Positions 27,690 to 36,359 are shown, counted from the first letter of the stretch. The stretch: DNA of 64,000 nt from an uncultured Clostridia bacterium (GCA_944338165.1 CALVLN010000001.1:186001-250000), one strand, 5' to 3'. The notes: generated by a model from the letters alone, not told the origin. A program made the numbers and translations.

Positions 27690-27739
27690 TCGTTCTTGCC
27701 GCCCTGCGGGCAAATTCTCGGTCAGCCTTCCCCGTTCCG

Positions 27740-27768
27740 TTGACAAACCTGCCCGAAAAGCGTATAAT
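27740..27768 (+). promoter_or_regulatory. Consensus sigma-A promoter of ilvA-ridA
   Basis: TTGACA (27740-27745), 17-bp spacer, TATAAT (27763-27768). The leader is about 24 bases, too short for an attenuator or T-box. Confidence 0.9.
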
Positions 27769-27798
27769 CATACAAAATACACACAAGAGGGTACGCTT

Positions 27799-28995
27799 AT
27801 GCTGACACTCGAGAAGATCCGCGACGCTGCCGAGGTGCTCGGCGGCGCCATCTACCGCACGGACGTCATCCATGCGCCCGCGCTCTCCACCCGCTGCGAC
27901 GTCTTCCTCAAGACGGAAAACCTGCAGAAAACGGGCTCCTTCAAGATCCGCGGGGCATATTACAAGATCGCGCGGCTGAGCGAAACAGAAAAAAAACGCG
28001 GCGTCATCGCCTGCTCGGCGGGCAACCATGCCCAGGGCGTCGCCCTCGCCGCGCAGAAAAACGGCATTCCCGCGCTCATCTGCCTGCCCGACGGCGCGCC
28101 CATCTCCAAAGTGGAAGCGACGAAGAGCTACGGCGCGGAGCTCTGCCTCGTGCCGGGCGTATACGACGATGCCTATGAACGGGCGCTGCGGCTGAAAGAC
28201 GAGCGCAAGATGACCTTCATTCATCCCTTCGACGACGAGGACGTCATCGCGGGGCAGGGAACGATCGGGCTGGAGATCTTATCCCAGCTTGACGGCGTAG
28301 ACGCCGTCCTCGTCCCCGTGGGCGGCGGCGGGCTCATCTCCGGCATCGCTTACGCCATAAAATCCGTCGATCCCTCCGTGCGCGTATACGGCGTACAGGC
28401 GGAGGGCGCCCCGAGCATGTACAATTCCATCCGCGACCATCAGATCGGATCGCTCCCCTCCGTATCCACCATCGCCGACGGCATTGCCGTAAAGCAGCCC
28501 GGCGCGCAGACGTTTGCGCTGTGCGCAAAGTATGTGGACGGCATCGTCACCGTCTCCGACGACGAGATCGCGGAAGCCATCCTCGCCCTCATTGAAAAGG
28601 AAAAGATGATCGCCGAAGGCGCCGGCGCGGTGCCCGTCGCCGCCGTCCTTTCGGGCAAGCTCCCCGAACTCGACGGCAAAAAGGTATGCTGCGTCGTCTC
28701 CGGCGGCAACATCGATGTCACCATTTTAAGCCGCGTCATCCAGCGCGGGCTGCTCATGTCCGGCAGGCAAATGACCGTCAACATCGAACTTCTGGACAAG
28801 CCGGGCCAGCTCGTGCGGGTCTCCGAGATCATCGCGGACTGCGGCGGCAACGTGACGGGCGTGCATCACGAACACGCCAACGCGGGAAGCGCCGTGATCG
28901 GCTGCTTCTTGCGCATCGAGATCGAAACGAGGGATTTTGCGCACATCGCGCTCATCCGCAGGAAGCTCACGGACGCGGGCTTCCGCCTCAGCTGA
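27799..28995 (+). CDS. ilvA: Threonine ammonia-lyase (PLP) with C-terminal ACT domain
   Basis: 398 residues. The PLP lysine is in TGSFKIRGAYYK (about residue 54), the phosphate loop in SAGNHAQG, and the GGGGLISG loop near 178. After the catalytic domain (to about 320) comes one ACT-like domain (MTVNIELLDKPGQLVRVSEII, VTGVHHEH). It deaminates threonine to 2-oxobutanoate and ammonia. The length and single short regulatory domain fit the YgeX/TdcB-like anaerobic type better than the long biosynthetic IlvA, so catabolic and isoleucine roles are both possible. It is paired with ridA. Confidence 0.9.
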   Translation: MLTLEKIRDAAEVLGGAIYRTDVIHAPALSTRCDVFLKTENLQKTGSFKIRGAYYKIARLSETEKKRGVIACSAGNHAQGVALAAQKNGIPALICLPDGAPISKVEATKSYGAELCLVPGVYDDAYERALRLKDERKMTFIHPFDDEDVIAGQGTIGLEILSQLDGVDAVLVPVGGGGLISGIAYAIKSVDPSVRVYGVQAEGAPSMYNSIRDHQIGSLPSVSTIADGIAVKQPGAQTFALCAKYVDGIVTVSDDEIAEAILALIEKEKMIAEGAGAVPVAAVLSGKLPELDGKKVCCVVSGGNIDVTILSRVIQRGLLMSGRQMTVNIELLDKPGQLVRVSEIIADCGGNVTGVHHEHANAGSAVIGCFLRIEIETRDFAHIALIRRKLTDAGFRLS

Positions 28996-29015
28996 ACGAA
29001 CGGGAGGACTTTGAT

Positions 29016-29390
29016 ATGCAGATCATTCGTACAAAACAAGCGCCCGAGGCGATCGGGCCGTACAGCCAGGCCGTCACGGCAGGCGGATTTCTGTTCACGT
29101 CGGGGCAGATCGCGCTCGACCCCGCGACGGGCGAAGTCGTGCAGGGCGGCATCGAAGCGCAGGCGGAACGCATCCTCGAAAACCTCTGCGCCATCCTGAA
29201 AGCGGCGGGCGCCTCGCCCGAAAAAGTCGTCAAGACGACCTGTTTTCTCGCAGACATGGCGGATTTTGCCGCCTTCAACCGCGTATACGGGCGCTATTTT
29301 CCCCATTGCCCCGCGCGTTCCTGCGTGGCGGTAAAAGAGCTTCCCAAGGGCGTGCTTGCCGAAGTGGAAGCGATCGCCGAACTTTCCTAA
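29016..29390 (+). CDS. ridA: RidA enamine/imine deaminase
   Basis: 124 residues; YjgF/YER057c/RidA family: KQAPEAIGPYSQAV, FLFTSGQIALDP, VVKTTCFLADMADFAAFN and PARSCVAVKELPKGVLAEVEAIA, with the active-site Arg in ARS. RidA removes the reactive enamine and imine released by PLP dehydratases such as the threonine ammonia-lyase encoded 20 bases upstream, so the pairing is functional. GGGAGGA lies upstream, and a clear terminator follows. Confidence 0.95.
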   Translation: MQIIRTKQAPEAIGPYSQAVTAGGFLFTSGQIALDPATGEVVQGGIEAQAERILENLCAILKAAGASPEKVVKTTCFLADMADFAAFNRVYGRYFPHCPARSCVAVKELPKGVLAEVEAIAELS

Positions 29391-29395
29391 ATCTT

Positions 29396-29422
29396 ACCGC
29401 CGCAGCCGCGGCGGTTTTTTTT
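29396..29422 (+). terminator. Terminator of ilvA-ridA
   Basis: An 8-bp stem ACCGCCGC/GCGGCGGT, AGCC loop and eight U. Confidence 0.9.
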
Positions 29423-29485
29423 ATCCGCTCGCGCGCGGACATAGAATGTGAATTTTGTCATTTTTCTGTTTTTTTGCAATTTTTG

Positions 29486-29514
29486 TTGAAACCGAACCTG
29501 TTTTATGATACAAT
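29486..29514 (+). promoter_or_regulatory. Sigma-A promoter of the hydrogenase operon
   Basis: TTGAAA (29486-29491), 17-bp spacer, TACAAT (29509-29514). The 85-base leader holds two strong hairpins. Confidence 0.8.
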
Positions 29515-29527
29515 ATAACCAATGTGT

Positions 29528-29584
29528 GTGCGGGCGCGCGGAGAAAACGCGCCCGCACTCCCTGCAAGCGCCGCGATGCGGCGC
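29528..29584 (+). promoter_or_regulatory. Two GC-rich hairpins in the hydrogenase mRNA leader
   Basis: Hairpin 1: a perfect 11-bp stem (29528-29538 with 29548-29558), nine-base loop, starting about eight bases after the predicted transcription start. Hairpin 2: a perfect 7-bp stem (29568-29574 with 29578-29584), GAT loop. Neither has a U-run, so they are not terminators; they may stabilise the mRNA or bind a regulator. Confidence 0.75.
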
Positions 29585-29606
29585 ACAGAGATTTCAGGAG
29601 GGATTT

Positions 29607-30101
29607 ATGGAACACCATTCTGCTTTTCACGGAACGGCGGAGCAGGAAGCCAAACTCAGAGCCGTGATCGAGGAATCGCGCTCCGTCCCCGGGTGCCTCA
29701 TGCACATCCTGCAGGAAGCACAGGGGATCTACGGTTATCTCCCCATCGAGGTGCAGAAGATCGTAGCCGAAGGGCTGGATATCTCGCTTTCCGAGGTGTA
29801 CGGCGTCGTCACGTTCTATTCGCAATTCTCGCTCAACCCCAAGGGGAAGCACCGCATCAGCATCTGCCTCGGCACGGCGTGCTACGTCAAAGGGTCGGAC
29901 AAGATCCTGGAAGAACTGGAAAAACAGCTCAACATCAAGTGCGGCGAATGCACGCCCGACGGGCTGTTTTCCATCGACAGCTGCCGCTGCGTGGGGGCCT
30001 GCGGCCTCGCGCCCGTCATGATGATCGACGACGAGGTATACGGCAAGCTCAAGCCCGACATGGTAAAGGGCATCCTCGAAAAATACAAGGAGGAGAAGTA
30101 A
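29607..30101 (+). CDS. hydC: Electron-bifurcating hydrogenase subunit HydC (NuoE-like)
   Basis: 164 residues; thioredoxin-like [2Fe-2S] protein of the NuoE family. The cluster ligands are CLGTACYVKG (about 90-99) and CRCVGACGLAPV (about 132-143), and the N-terminal helical part YGYLPIEVQKIVAE with VYGVVTFYSQF is typical. AGGAGG is upstream. It is the first gene of a three-gene operon, spaced zero to five bases from the next. It relays electrons between the FMN subunit and the hydrogenase. Confidence 0.93.
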   Translation: MEHHSAFHGTAEQEAKLRAVIEESRSVPGCLMHILQEAQGIYGYLPIEVQKIVAEGLDISLSEVYGVVTFYSQFSLNPKGKHRISICLGTACYVKGSDKILEELEKQLNIKCGECTPDGLFSIDSCRCVGACGLAPVMMIDDEVYGKLKPDMVKGILEKYKEEK

Positions 30102-31991
30102 ATGACCATTCAGGAACTTGACGCCATCCGCGCCAAAAAGAGCGACCTTGTCCGCGTGCGCCGCATCGTCCGCGAAGAGGGCGAAAAACTCGCCAAAAAG
30201 ACGGGCTACCGCAAACAGGTCCTCGTCTGCGGCGGTACGGGCTGCACCTCCTCCCATTCCATGAAAGTCATCGCCCAGCTTGAAGAATCGCTCAAAGAGC
30301 TGGGGCTTTCCGACGTGCTGATCGTCAAAACGGGCTGCTTCGGCCTGTGCGCGCTCGGCCCCATCATGATCGTCTATCCCGAAGGCGCGTTCTATGCGCA
30401 GATGACGCCCGAGCACGCCAAGACGATCGCCGAAAAGCACCTGATCCCGGGCGGACAGATCGTGACCGAACTTCTGTACCAGGGCACGGTGACCAAGGAC
30501 GGCATCATCCCCTTCTCGGAGACGGCTTTCTATAAAAAACAGCTGCGCATCGCGCTGAGAAACTGCGGCGTCATCGCGCCCGAGGACATCGAAGAAGCGA
30601 TCGCCGCGGGCGACTATGCGGCGCTGGAAAAGGTACTTACGGGCATGACGCCCGACGACGTCATCAACGAGATGCTCGCTTCCGGGCTGCGCGGGCGCGG
30701 CGGCGCGGGCTTCCCCACCGGGCGCAAATGGGCGTTTGCAAAGGCCTCGCAGGGGAACGTAAAATACGTCTGCTGCAACGCCGACGAGGGCGACCCCGGC
30801 GCATTCATGGATCGTTCCGTGCTGGAAGGCGACCCGCACTGCGTGCTGGAAGCCATGGCGATCGCCGGATACGCCATCGGCTCTTCCCACGGCTTCATCT
30901 ACGTCCGCGCGGAATATCCCGTGGCGGTGGAACGCCTGAAGATCGCCATCCGCCAGGCGCGCGAATACGGCCTGCTCGGCAAAAACATCCTGGGCAGCGG
31001 CTTTGATTTCGACATCGAGATCCGCCTCGGCGCGGGCGCATTCGTCTGCGGCGAGGAAACGGCGCTCATGCGCAGCATCGAAGGGCACCGCGGCGAACCG
31101 CGTCCCCGCCCGCCCTTCCCCGCCGTCAAAGGCCTGTTCGGGAAACCCACCATCCTCAACAACGTGGAGACGTGGGCAAACGTCAACCCCATCATCATGA
31201 ACGGCGCGGCATGGTTCTCCTCCATCGGCACCCCCACCTCCTCCGGCACCAAGGTGTTCGCGCTGGGCGGGAAGATCACCAACGTCGGCCTCGTGGAAGT
31301 TCCCATGGGAACGACGCTGCGCGAGATCGTGGAAGAGATCGGCGGCGGCATCCCCAACGGCAAAAAGTTCAAAGCGGCGCAGACGGGCGGCCCTTCGGGC
31401 GGCTGCATCCCCGCCGAATACATCGACATCCCCATCGATTACGACAGCCTCCTTTCCATCGGCTCCATGATGGGCAGCGGCGGCATGATCATCCTCGACG
31501 AAGACACCTGTATGGTGGATATCGCCAAATTCTACCTGGAATTCACGGCGGACGAATCGTGCGGGAAATGCACGCCCTGCCGCATCGGCACCAAGCGCCT
31601 TCTGCAGCTGCTCACCAAGATCACGGAAGGCAAAGGCGAACCGGAAGACCTGGAAAAGATCGAGGAGCTTTCCAACCACATGAAGCAGTCCTCGCTGTGC
31701 GCGCTCGGCCAGTCGGCGCCCAACCCCATCCTCTCGACGCTGCGCTATTTCCGTGAGGAATACGTTGAGCACATCGAGAAGAAGATCTGCCGCGCGGGCG
31801 TGTGCAAGGCGTTGTTCACCTATTACGTCGACCCCAAAAAGTGCAAGGGCTGTACGCTCTGCGCGCGCAACTGCCCCGTACATGCGATCAGCGGCTCCGT
31901 CAAGCAGCCGCACGTCATCGATACGGCAAAATGCGTCAAGTGCGGGCTCTGCATCGCCAACTGTAAGTTCGGCGCGATCGAAAGGAGGTAA
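30102..31991 (+). CDS. hydB: Electron-bifurcating hydrogenase subunit HydB (NuoF-like, NADH/FMN)
   Basis: 629 residues. In order: an N-terminal [2Fe-2S] domain (CGGTGCTSSHS about 43, CFGLCALGP), the NuoF core with NADH/FMN loop GRGGAGFPTGRKW (about 196) and NADEGDPGAFMDR, the SLBB domain, the 4Fe-4S motif CGKCTPCRIGTKR, and a C-terminal pair of 4Fe-4S clusters (CKGCTLCARNCP about 581, CVKCGLCIANCK about 610). This full layout is that of HydB in trimeric HydABC hydrogenases, the site where NADH and ferredoxin electrons merge. Confidence 0.95.
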   Translation: MTIQELDAIRAKKSDLVRVRRIVREEGEKLAKKTGYRKQVLVCGGTGCTSSHSMKVIAQLEESLKELGLSDVLIVKTGCFGLCALGPIMIVYPEGAFYAQMTPEHAKTIAEKHLIPGGQIVTELLYQGTVTKDGIIPFSETAFYKKQLRIALRNCGVIAPEDIEEAIAAGDYAALEKVLTGMTPDDVINEMLASGLRGRGGAGFPTGRKWAFAKASQGNVKYVCCNADEGDPGAFMDRSVLEGDPHCVLEAMAIAGYAIGSSHGFIYVRAEYPVAVERLKIAIRQAREYGLLGKNILGSGFDFDIEIRLGAGAFVCGEETALMRSIEGHRGEPRPRPPFPAVKGLFGKPTILNNVETWANVNPIIMNGAAWFSSIGTPTSSGTKVFALGGKITNVGLVEVPMGTTLREIVEEIGGGIPNGKKFKAAQTGGPSGGCIPAEYIDIPIDYDSLLSIGSMMGSGGMIILDEDTCMVDIAKFYLEFTADESCGKCTPCRIGTKRLLQLLTKITEGKGEPEDLEKIEELSNHMKQSSLCALGQSAPNPILSTLRYFREEYVEHIEKKICRAGVCKALFTYYVDPKKCKGCTLCARNCPVHAISGSVKQPHVIDTAKCVKCGLCIANCKFGAIERR

Positions 31992-31996
31992 CCTTG

Positions 31997-33724
31997 ATGG
32001 AGACGAAACTCGTAAATCTGAAGATCAACGGCATCCCCGTGACCGTTCCCGAAGGGACCACGATCCTGCAGGCGGCGCGCCAGGCGCACGTGGAGATCCC
32101 CACGCTGTGCTTCCTCAAAGATGTCAACCGCATGGGCTCCTGCCGCATGTGCGTCGTGGAAGCGACGGGCGCGCGCGGGCTGGTCGCGGCATGCGTTTAC
32201 CCCGTTGCAGAGGGGATGGAAGTGCGCACCAACACGGATAAATGCCGTCAGTCGCGCAAGATGACCCTCGAGCTCATCCTGAGCAAACATAAGAAAAAAT
32301 GCCTCTCCTGCGAGCGCAACCACAGCTGCGAACTGCAGCGGCTTTCGCTCGGCTACAGCGTGGACGAAGACCGCTTCAAGGGGGAAGATTTCGTGCTCCC
32401 GCTCGATTGCTCCACCCCTTATCTCATCCGCGACAACGACAAATGCATCAACTGCATGCGCTGCGTGGCGGCATGCCGCAAGCAGGGCATCAACGCCATA
32501 GGCCCCATCGGACGCGGCTTTAACCTGCACATCGGCTGCGCATTCGACCGCGCACTTGCCGAGTCGCCCTGCGTCGGCTGCGGCCAGTGCGTCGTCGACT
32601 GCCCCGTGGGCGCGCTCTACGAGCAGAGCAACATCGACGACGTATGGAAAGCGCTCTCGGATACCTCCAAGAAGGTCGTATTCATCACGGCGCCTTCCGT
32701 ACGCGCTACCCTCGGCGAGGCGTTCGATATGCCCATCGGCACCAACGTGGAAGGCAAGATGGTGGCGGCCATCCGCCGCTTCAATCCCGCGGCGGTATTC
32801 AACATGGACGTGACGGCAGACCTCACCATCATGGAGGAAGCGAGCGAACTCATCAACCGCATCAAGACGAACAAGCCCATGCCCATGTTCACGAGCTGCT
32901 GCCCCGCGTGGGTGAAATTCGTGGAACAGACCTTCCCCGAACTCATCCCCAACCTCTCGACCTGCAAATCGCCGCAGCAGATGTTCGGCGCGCTGCTCAA
33001 AAGCTACTGGTGCGAAAAGAACGGCATCGACCCCAAATCGCTCTACGTGGTCAGCGTCATCCCCTGTACGGCGAAAAAATACGAGCGCGGCAGGGAAGAA
33101 ATGCTCGGCGACGTGGACGCAGCGATCACCACGCGCGAACTTGCGCGCATGATCAAGACGGCGGGAATCAAGTTCACCGAACTTCCCGACGAGGAATTTG
33201 ACAATCCCTTCTCGACGGCGACGGGCGCAGGCGCCATCTTCGGCGCGACGGGCGGCGTCATGGAAGCGGCGCTCCGTACCGCGGCGCACATGATGGACGG
33301 CAACTTCGAGGTGCTCGACTTCTTCGCCGTGCGCGGCAGCAACCCCATCAAAGAGGCGACGTACCTCGTGGCGGGGCACACCATCCGCGTCGCGGTGGCG
33401 AGCGGCCTGGACAACGCGCGCAAGATCTGCAAGAGCATCCTCTCGGGCGAAAAACAATACGATTTCGTGGAGATCATGTCCTGCCCCGGCGGCTGCGTGA
33501 ACGGCGGCGGACAGCCCACTCTGCCCGACAGCGTGCGCAACTCCGTCGAGCTCAAAGAGGCGCGCGCCAAGGCGCTGTACGCCTGCGACAACGGCAACTC
33601 CTACCGCCGTTCGGCAGACTCGCCCACCATGGATATCATCTACAACGATTACCTCGGGTTCCCGAACAGCCACAAGGCGCACGAGATCCTGCATACCTCC
33701 TACAAAGACAAGCGCACCATCTGA
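31997..33724 (+). CDS. hydA: [FeFe]-hydrogenase catalytic subunit HydA (group A3, bifurcating)
   Basis: 575 residues. An N-terminal [2Fe-2S] plant-type domain (CFLKDVNRMGSCRMC), the His-ligated cluster (CLSCERNHSCELQ), two 4Fe-4S motifs (CINCMRCVAACRKQ, CVGCGQCVVDCPVG), then the H-cluster domain: L1 TSCCPAW (about 299), L2 IPCTAKKYE (about 355) and L3 SCPGGCVNGGGQP (about 494). The proton-relay Cys of L1 is present. In L2 the usual Met before Pro is Ile. The start is ATG 31997, three bases after a possible TTG, because AAGGAGG ends eight bases before it. It makes or consumes H2 with NADH and ferredoxin as partners. Confidence 0.95.
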   Translation: METKLVNLKINGIPVTVPEGTTILQAARQAHVEIPTLCFLKDVNRMGSCRMCVVEATGARGLVAACVYPVAEGMEVRTNTDKCRQSRKMTLELILSKHKKKCLSCERNHSCELQRLSLGYSVDEDRFKGEDFVLPLDCSTPYLIRDNDKCINCMRCVAACRKQGINAIGPIGRGFNLHIGCAFDRALAESPCVGCGQCVVDCPVGALYEQSNIDDVWKALSDTSKKVVFITAPSVRATLGEAFDMPIGTNVEGKMVAAIRRFNPAAVFNMDVTADLTIMEEASELINRIKTNKPMPMFTSCCPAWVKFVEQTFPELIPNLSTCKSPQQMFGALLKSYWCEKNGIDPKSLYVVSVIPCTAKKYERGREEMLGDVDAAITTRELARMIKTAGIKFTELPDEEFDNPFSTATGAGAIFGATGGVMEAALRTAAHMMDGNFEVLDFFAVRGSNPIKEATYLVAGHTIRVAVASGLDNARKICKSILSGEKQYDFVEIMSCPGGCVNGGGQPTLPDSVRNSVELKEARAKALYACDNGNSYRRSADSPTMDIIYNDYLGFPNSHKAHEILHTSYKDKRTI

Positions 33725-33730
33725 CGCACG

Positions 33731-33760
33731 GCCGCCCCGCATATGCGGGGCGGCTTTTCT
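33731..33760 (+). terminator. Terminator of the hydrogenase operon
   Basis: A 10-bp perfect stem GCCGCCCCGC/GCGGGGCGGC, ATAT loop, then TTTTCTTT. Confidence 0.88.
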
Positions 33761-33784
33761 TTCCTGCGGACATGCCCGTACCGT

Positions 33785-33813
33785 TTGACATTTTTCCTTT
33801 GCCGTCATATAAT
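33785..33813 (+). promoter_or_regulatory. Consensus promoter abutting the EamA start codon
   Basis: TTGACA (33785-33790), 17-bp spacer, TATAAT (33808-33813); seven bases then ATG at 33821, so the mRNA should begin at or one base before the start codon. Confidence 0.9.
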
Positions 33814-33820
33814 GGGATAT

Positions 33821-34780
33821 ATGCAGACCAACGGAAAAAAAGGGCTCGGGATCCTCATGATCTTAGGGGCGGCGCTTTGCTTTGCGCTGATGAACCTCTT
33901 CGTGCGGCTGGCGGGAGATCTGCCCGTCATGCAGAAGGTGTTCTTCCGCAACCTCATCGCCGCCTTTATCGCCGCGGCGGCGCTGCTGCGCGAAAAGGAA
34001 AAATTCCGCATCCATACGCGATGCCTTCCCTTTCTCCTGCTGCGCGCGGGGCTCGGGTTTTTGGGCGTCGTGCTCAACTTCTATGCCATCGACCGCCTCA
34101 ACATTTCCGACGCGTCCATCTTAAACAAACTTTCCCCCTTTTTCGCCATCCTTTTCTCCCTGCTGCTCCTGAAAGAACGGCCGACGGGAAGGGATCTCTT
34201 CTTTGTCCTGCTCGCTTTTTCCGGCGCCGTCTTCGTCATCAACCCCTCCTTCAGCTGGGAAGTCCTCCCCGCCGTTGCGGGGTTCTTCAGCGGCGCATGC
34301 GCCGGCTTTGCCTACACCTGCGTGCGCATGCTGGGCATCCGCGGGGAACGCGCAAACATGACGGTCTTTTTCTTTTCCGCCTTTTCCACGCTCGCATCCC
34401 TCCCCTTCGTCATCGCCTTTTATCAGCCGATGGACGGCTGGCAGCTCACTTCGCTGCTGCTTGCGGGCGTCTCCGCCGCGGGCGGGCAATTCTGCATCAC
34501 CGCCGCCTACCGCATGGCGCCCGCCAAGGAGATCGCCGTCTTTGATTACGCGCAGGTCCCCTTTGCCGCCATCCTGGGCTTTTTCTTCCTCGATCAGATC
34601 CCCGGCTGGAACAGCTACGTCGGCTATGCGATCATCATCGGCGCCGCCGTGCTCAAATGGCTGTTTCAGCGCCGAAGCGAGAAGAAAGCGCCGCGGCGGC
34701 AAGAAGACGGCGCAAACATGCCTGAAGCGTCCGCCCCTCCCGAACCAACAGAAGAAACAAAAAAAGACCCCTCGCCATAA
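33821..34780 (+). CDS. EamA/DMT-family membrane exporter
   Basis: 319 residues with ten hydrophobic helices in two EamA repeats (about 8-145 and 155-290), family hallmarks ALCFALMNLFVRLA, FFRNLIAAFIAAAALL, YAIDRLNISDASILNKLSP and AAYRMAPAKEIAVFDYAQVPFAAILG. It is a drug/metabolite transporter of unknown substrate. The C-terminal 40 residues are hydrophilic and rich in Glu, Pro and Lys. No Shine-Dalgarno sequence: an ATG at 33812 lies inside the -10 box, so 33821 is the first usable start and lies at the predicted transcription start. Confidence 0.88.
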   Translation: MQTNGKKGLGILMILGAALCFALMNLFVRLAGDLPVMQKVFFRNLIAAFIAAAALLREKEKFRIHTRCLPFLLLRAGLGFLGVVLNFYAIDRLNISDASILNKLSPFFAILFSLLLLKERPTGRDLFFVLLAFSGAVFVINPSFSWEVLPAVAGFFSGACAGFAYTCVRMLGIRGERANMTVFFFSAFSTLASLPFVIAFYQPMDGWQLTSLLLAGVSAAGGQFCITAAYRMAPAKEIAVFDYAQVPFAAILGFFFLDQIPGWNSYVGYAIIIGAAVLKWLFQRRSEKKAPRRQEDGANMPEASAPPEPTEETKKDPSP

Positions 34781-34799
34781 GGCGAACGGGCCTTTTTTA
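34761..34799. terminator. Bidirectional terminator between EamA and the phosphoesterase gene
   Basis: An imperfect stem around CTCGCC-ATAA-GGCGAA with A-run left and six T right. It overlaps the last codons of both convergent genes. Confidence 0.7.
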
Positions 34800-35270
34800 T
34801 TCCAGAGAAAGCGGCACGACGGTCTCCGTCACCTTGCCGCGATGTACGACGAGGTAACAATAACTCGGGTCGGCGTAAGCGCCGGCGCTGCCCGGGTTGA
34901 TGCAGAGCACGCCGTTCACCCGCTCGCTGCCGGCCTTATGCGTGTGGCCGTACAGAGCGACATCGCAGTCAAGTTCCGCGGCGCGGGCGGCAAGCCGTTC
35001 AAGCCCGCTCTTGACGCCGTATTTGTGCCCGTGGCAGCAGAAGATGCGCACCTGTTCCGCTTCCAGCACCCCTTCCTCCGCCCCGTAGGCAAAATCGCAG
35101 TTCCCGCAGAAGAGATAGGTCTTTTCGGGATACTGCGAAAAAACTTCCCTAAGGTCGGAAGAACCGTCGCCGAGATGGACGATAACGTCGTTTTCGGCAA
35201 ACAGCGGGGCGAGCTTTTCCGCGACGCCGCGCCGCCCGTGCGAATCGGACAAAACGACAAACGTCTTCAC
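34797..35270 (-). CDS. YfcE/MJ0936-type metallophosphoesterase
   Basis: 157 residues. All calcineurin-like metal motifs are present: DSHG (9-12), HLGDG, FCGNCD (the GN motif), CHGHKYG and YGHTHKA. This family has Mn2+- or Ni2+-dependent phosphodiesterase activity on model substrates; the physiological one is unknown. The start overlaps the RdgB-domain gene by four bases; RdgB next to this phosphoesterase is frequent in Clostridia. Confidence 0.9.
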   Translation of the reverse strand: MKTFVVLSDSHGRRGVAEKLAPLFAENDVIVHLGDGSSDLREVFSQYPEKTYLFCGNCDFAYGAEEGVLEAEQVRIFCCHGHKYGVKSGLERLAARAAELDCDVALYGHTHKAGSERVNGVLCINPGSAGAYADPSYCYLVVHRGKVTETVVPLSLE

Positions 35271-36346
35271 AGCATTTGCTCCAGCGCGCGAAGCGCGCGG
35301 CCGCGGTGGGACACGCCGTTCTTTTCCGCATCCGACGCTTCCCCGAAACTCTTTTGCAGATCGCAGCTGAAAAACAGACAGTCGTAGCCGAATCCGTTTT
35401 CGCCGCGCTCCTCTTCGAGGATCTCCCCTTCCGTGCGGCCTTCGGCGAGCAGTTCCCTGCCATCGGGGAAACAGAGCGCGATGGCGGACGCAAAGTAGGC
35501 GCGGCGATCGCTCACGCCCTGCATGTTTTTGAGAAGCAGCGCGCGGTTATCCGCATCGTCTCCGCCCGAATAGCGCGCGCTGTATACGCCCGGAGCGCCG
35601 CCGAGCGCCGCCACGCACAGGCCGCTGTCATCCGCGAGCGCGGGAAGATGCGTCGCCGCCGCGACGGCACGCGCCTTGATGAGCGCGTTTTCCGCAAACG
35701 TACTGCCGGTCTCTTCCACGTCGCCGGAAAACCCGGCTTCCGCCGCCGTGAGCACCGTCCATCCCTTCAGGACTTCGCGGAACTCCCTTACTTTGTTTTT
35801 ATTGCCCGTTGCGGCAACCACCTTCTTTTCCATCGCATGCTCCTGTGTGCAGATTTTTTCAAATGCAAGCCGCTCTTCGCTGCCGCCGAGGAATACCCTT
35901 CCGCAAAAGACGAACCCGTTGCGCGCAAACACGCGCCGCATGCGCGCGTTGTCCCGATGGGTATCCGCGCGCAGAGACGCCGCCCCGCACGATCCTGCCA
36001 GCGCTTCCGCGCCGCGATAAATCACATCGGGGATACCGTGTCCGCGATATTCGGGCGCGACCGCCACACGGTGCACGGCAAGGTACTTCCCCTGCGTCAG
36101 CCACGCTCCCTCGATCGCATCGTAATCGGGATCGCGGTCAAGGATGATACAGACGCCCGCGACCGCGCCGTTCTCCGCGCGGACAAGGTACTGCACGCCG
36201 CGCGAAATATGTTCTGACGTCTCCTCGGGCGTCGGGCCGTTCTGCTGCCATTGGTCGACGCCCTGCGATGCAAGGAAGCGGCGCGCTTCCTGCAGAATGC
36301 GGCCGATCGCCGCCGCGTCCGCCTGTGTTGCCCGCTCAAACCTCAT
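35267..36346 (-). CDS. GNAT acetyltransferase fused to RdgB/HAM1 XTP/dITP pyrophosphatase
   Basis: 359 residues in one frame. Residues 1-168 form a GNAT domain (MRFERATQADAAAIGRIL, VAVAPEYRGHGIPDVIY for acetyl-CoA, RVFARNGFVFCG); residues 172-359 are a complete RdgB: ATGNKNKVREF, DVEETGSTFAENA, PALADDSGLCV, GGAPGVYSARYSG, GFGYDCLF and SHRGRALRAL. RdgB removes deaminated purine nucleotides (XTP, dITP). No stop separates the halves, but an internal ATG at 35833 has AGGAG seven bases upstream, so RdgB may also be made alone (188 residues). The start at 36346 is 13 bases after the ade stop. Confidence 0.85.
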   Translation of the reverse strand: MRFERATQADAAAIGRILQEARRFLASQGVDQWQQNGPTPEETSEHISRGVQYLVRAENGAVAGVCIILDRDPDYDAIEGAWLTQGKYLAVHRVAVAPEYRGHGIPDVIYRGAEALAGSCGAASLRADTHRDNARMRRVFARNGFVFCGRVFLGGSEERLAFEKICTQEHAMEKKVVAATGNKNKVREFREVLKGWTVLTAAEAGFSGDVEETGSTFAENALIKARAVAAATHLPALADDSGLCVAALGGAPGVYSARYSGGDDADNRALLLKNMQGVSDRRAYFASAIALCFPDGRELLAEGRTEGEILEEERGENGFGYDCLFFSCDLQKSFGEASDAEKNGVSHRGRALRALEQML

Positions 36347-36359
36347 ACATGCCCCTGCC

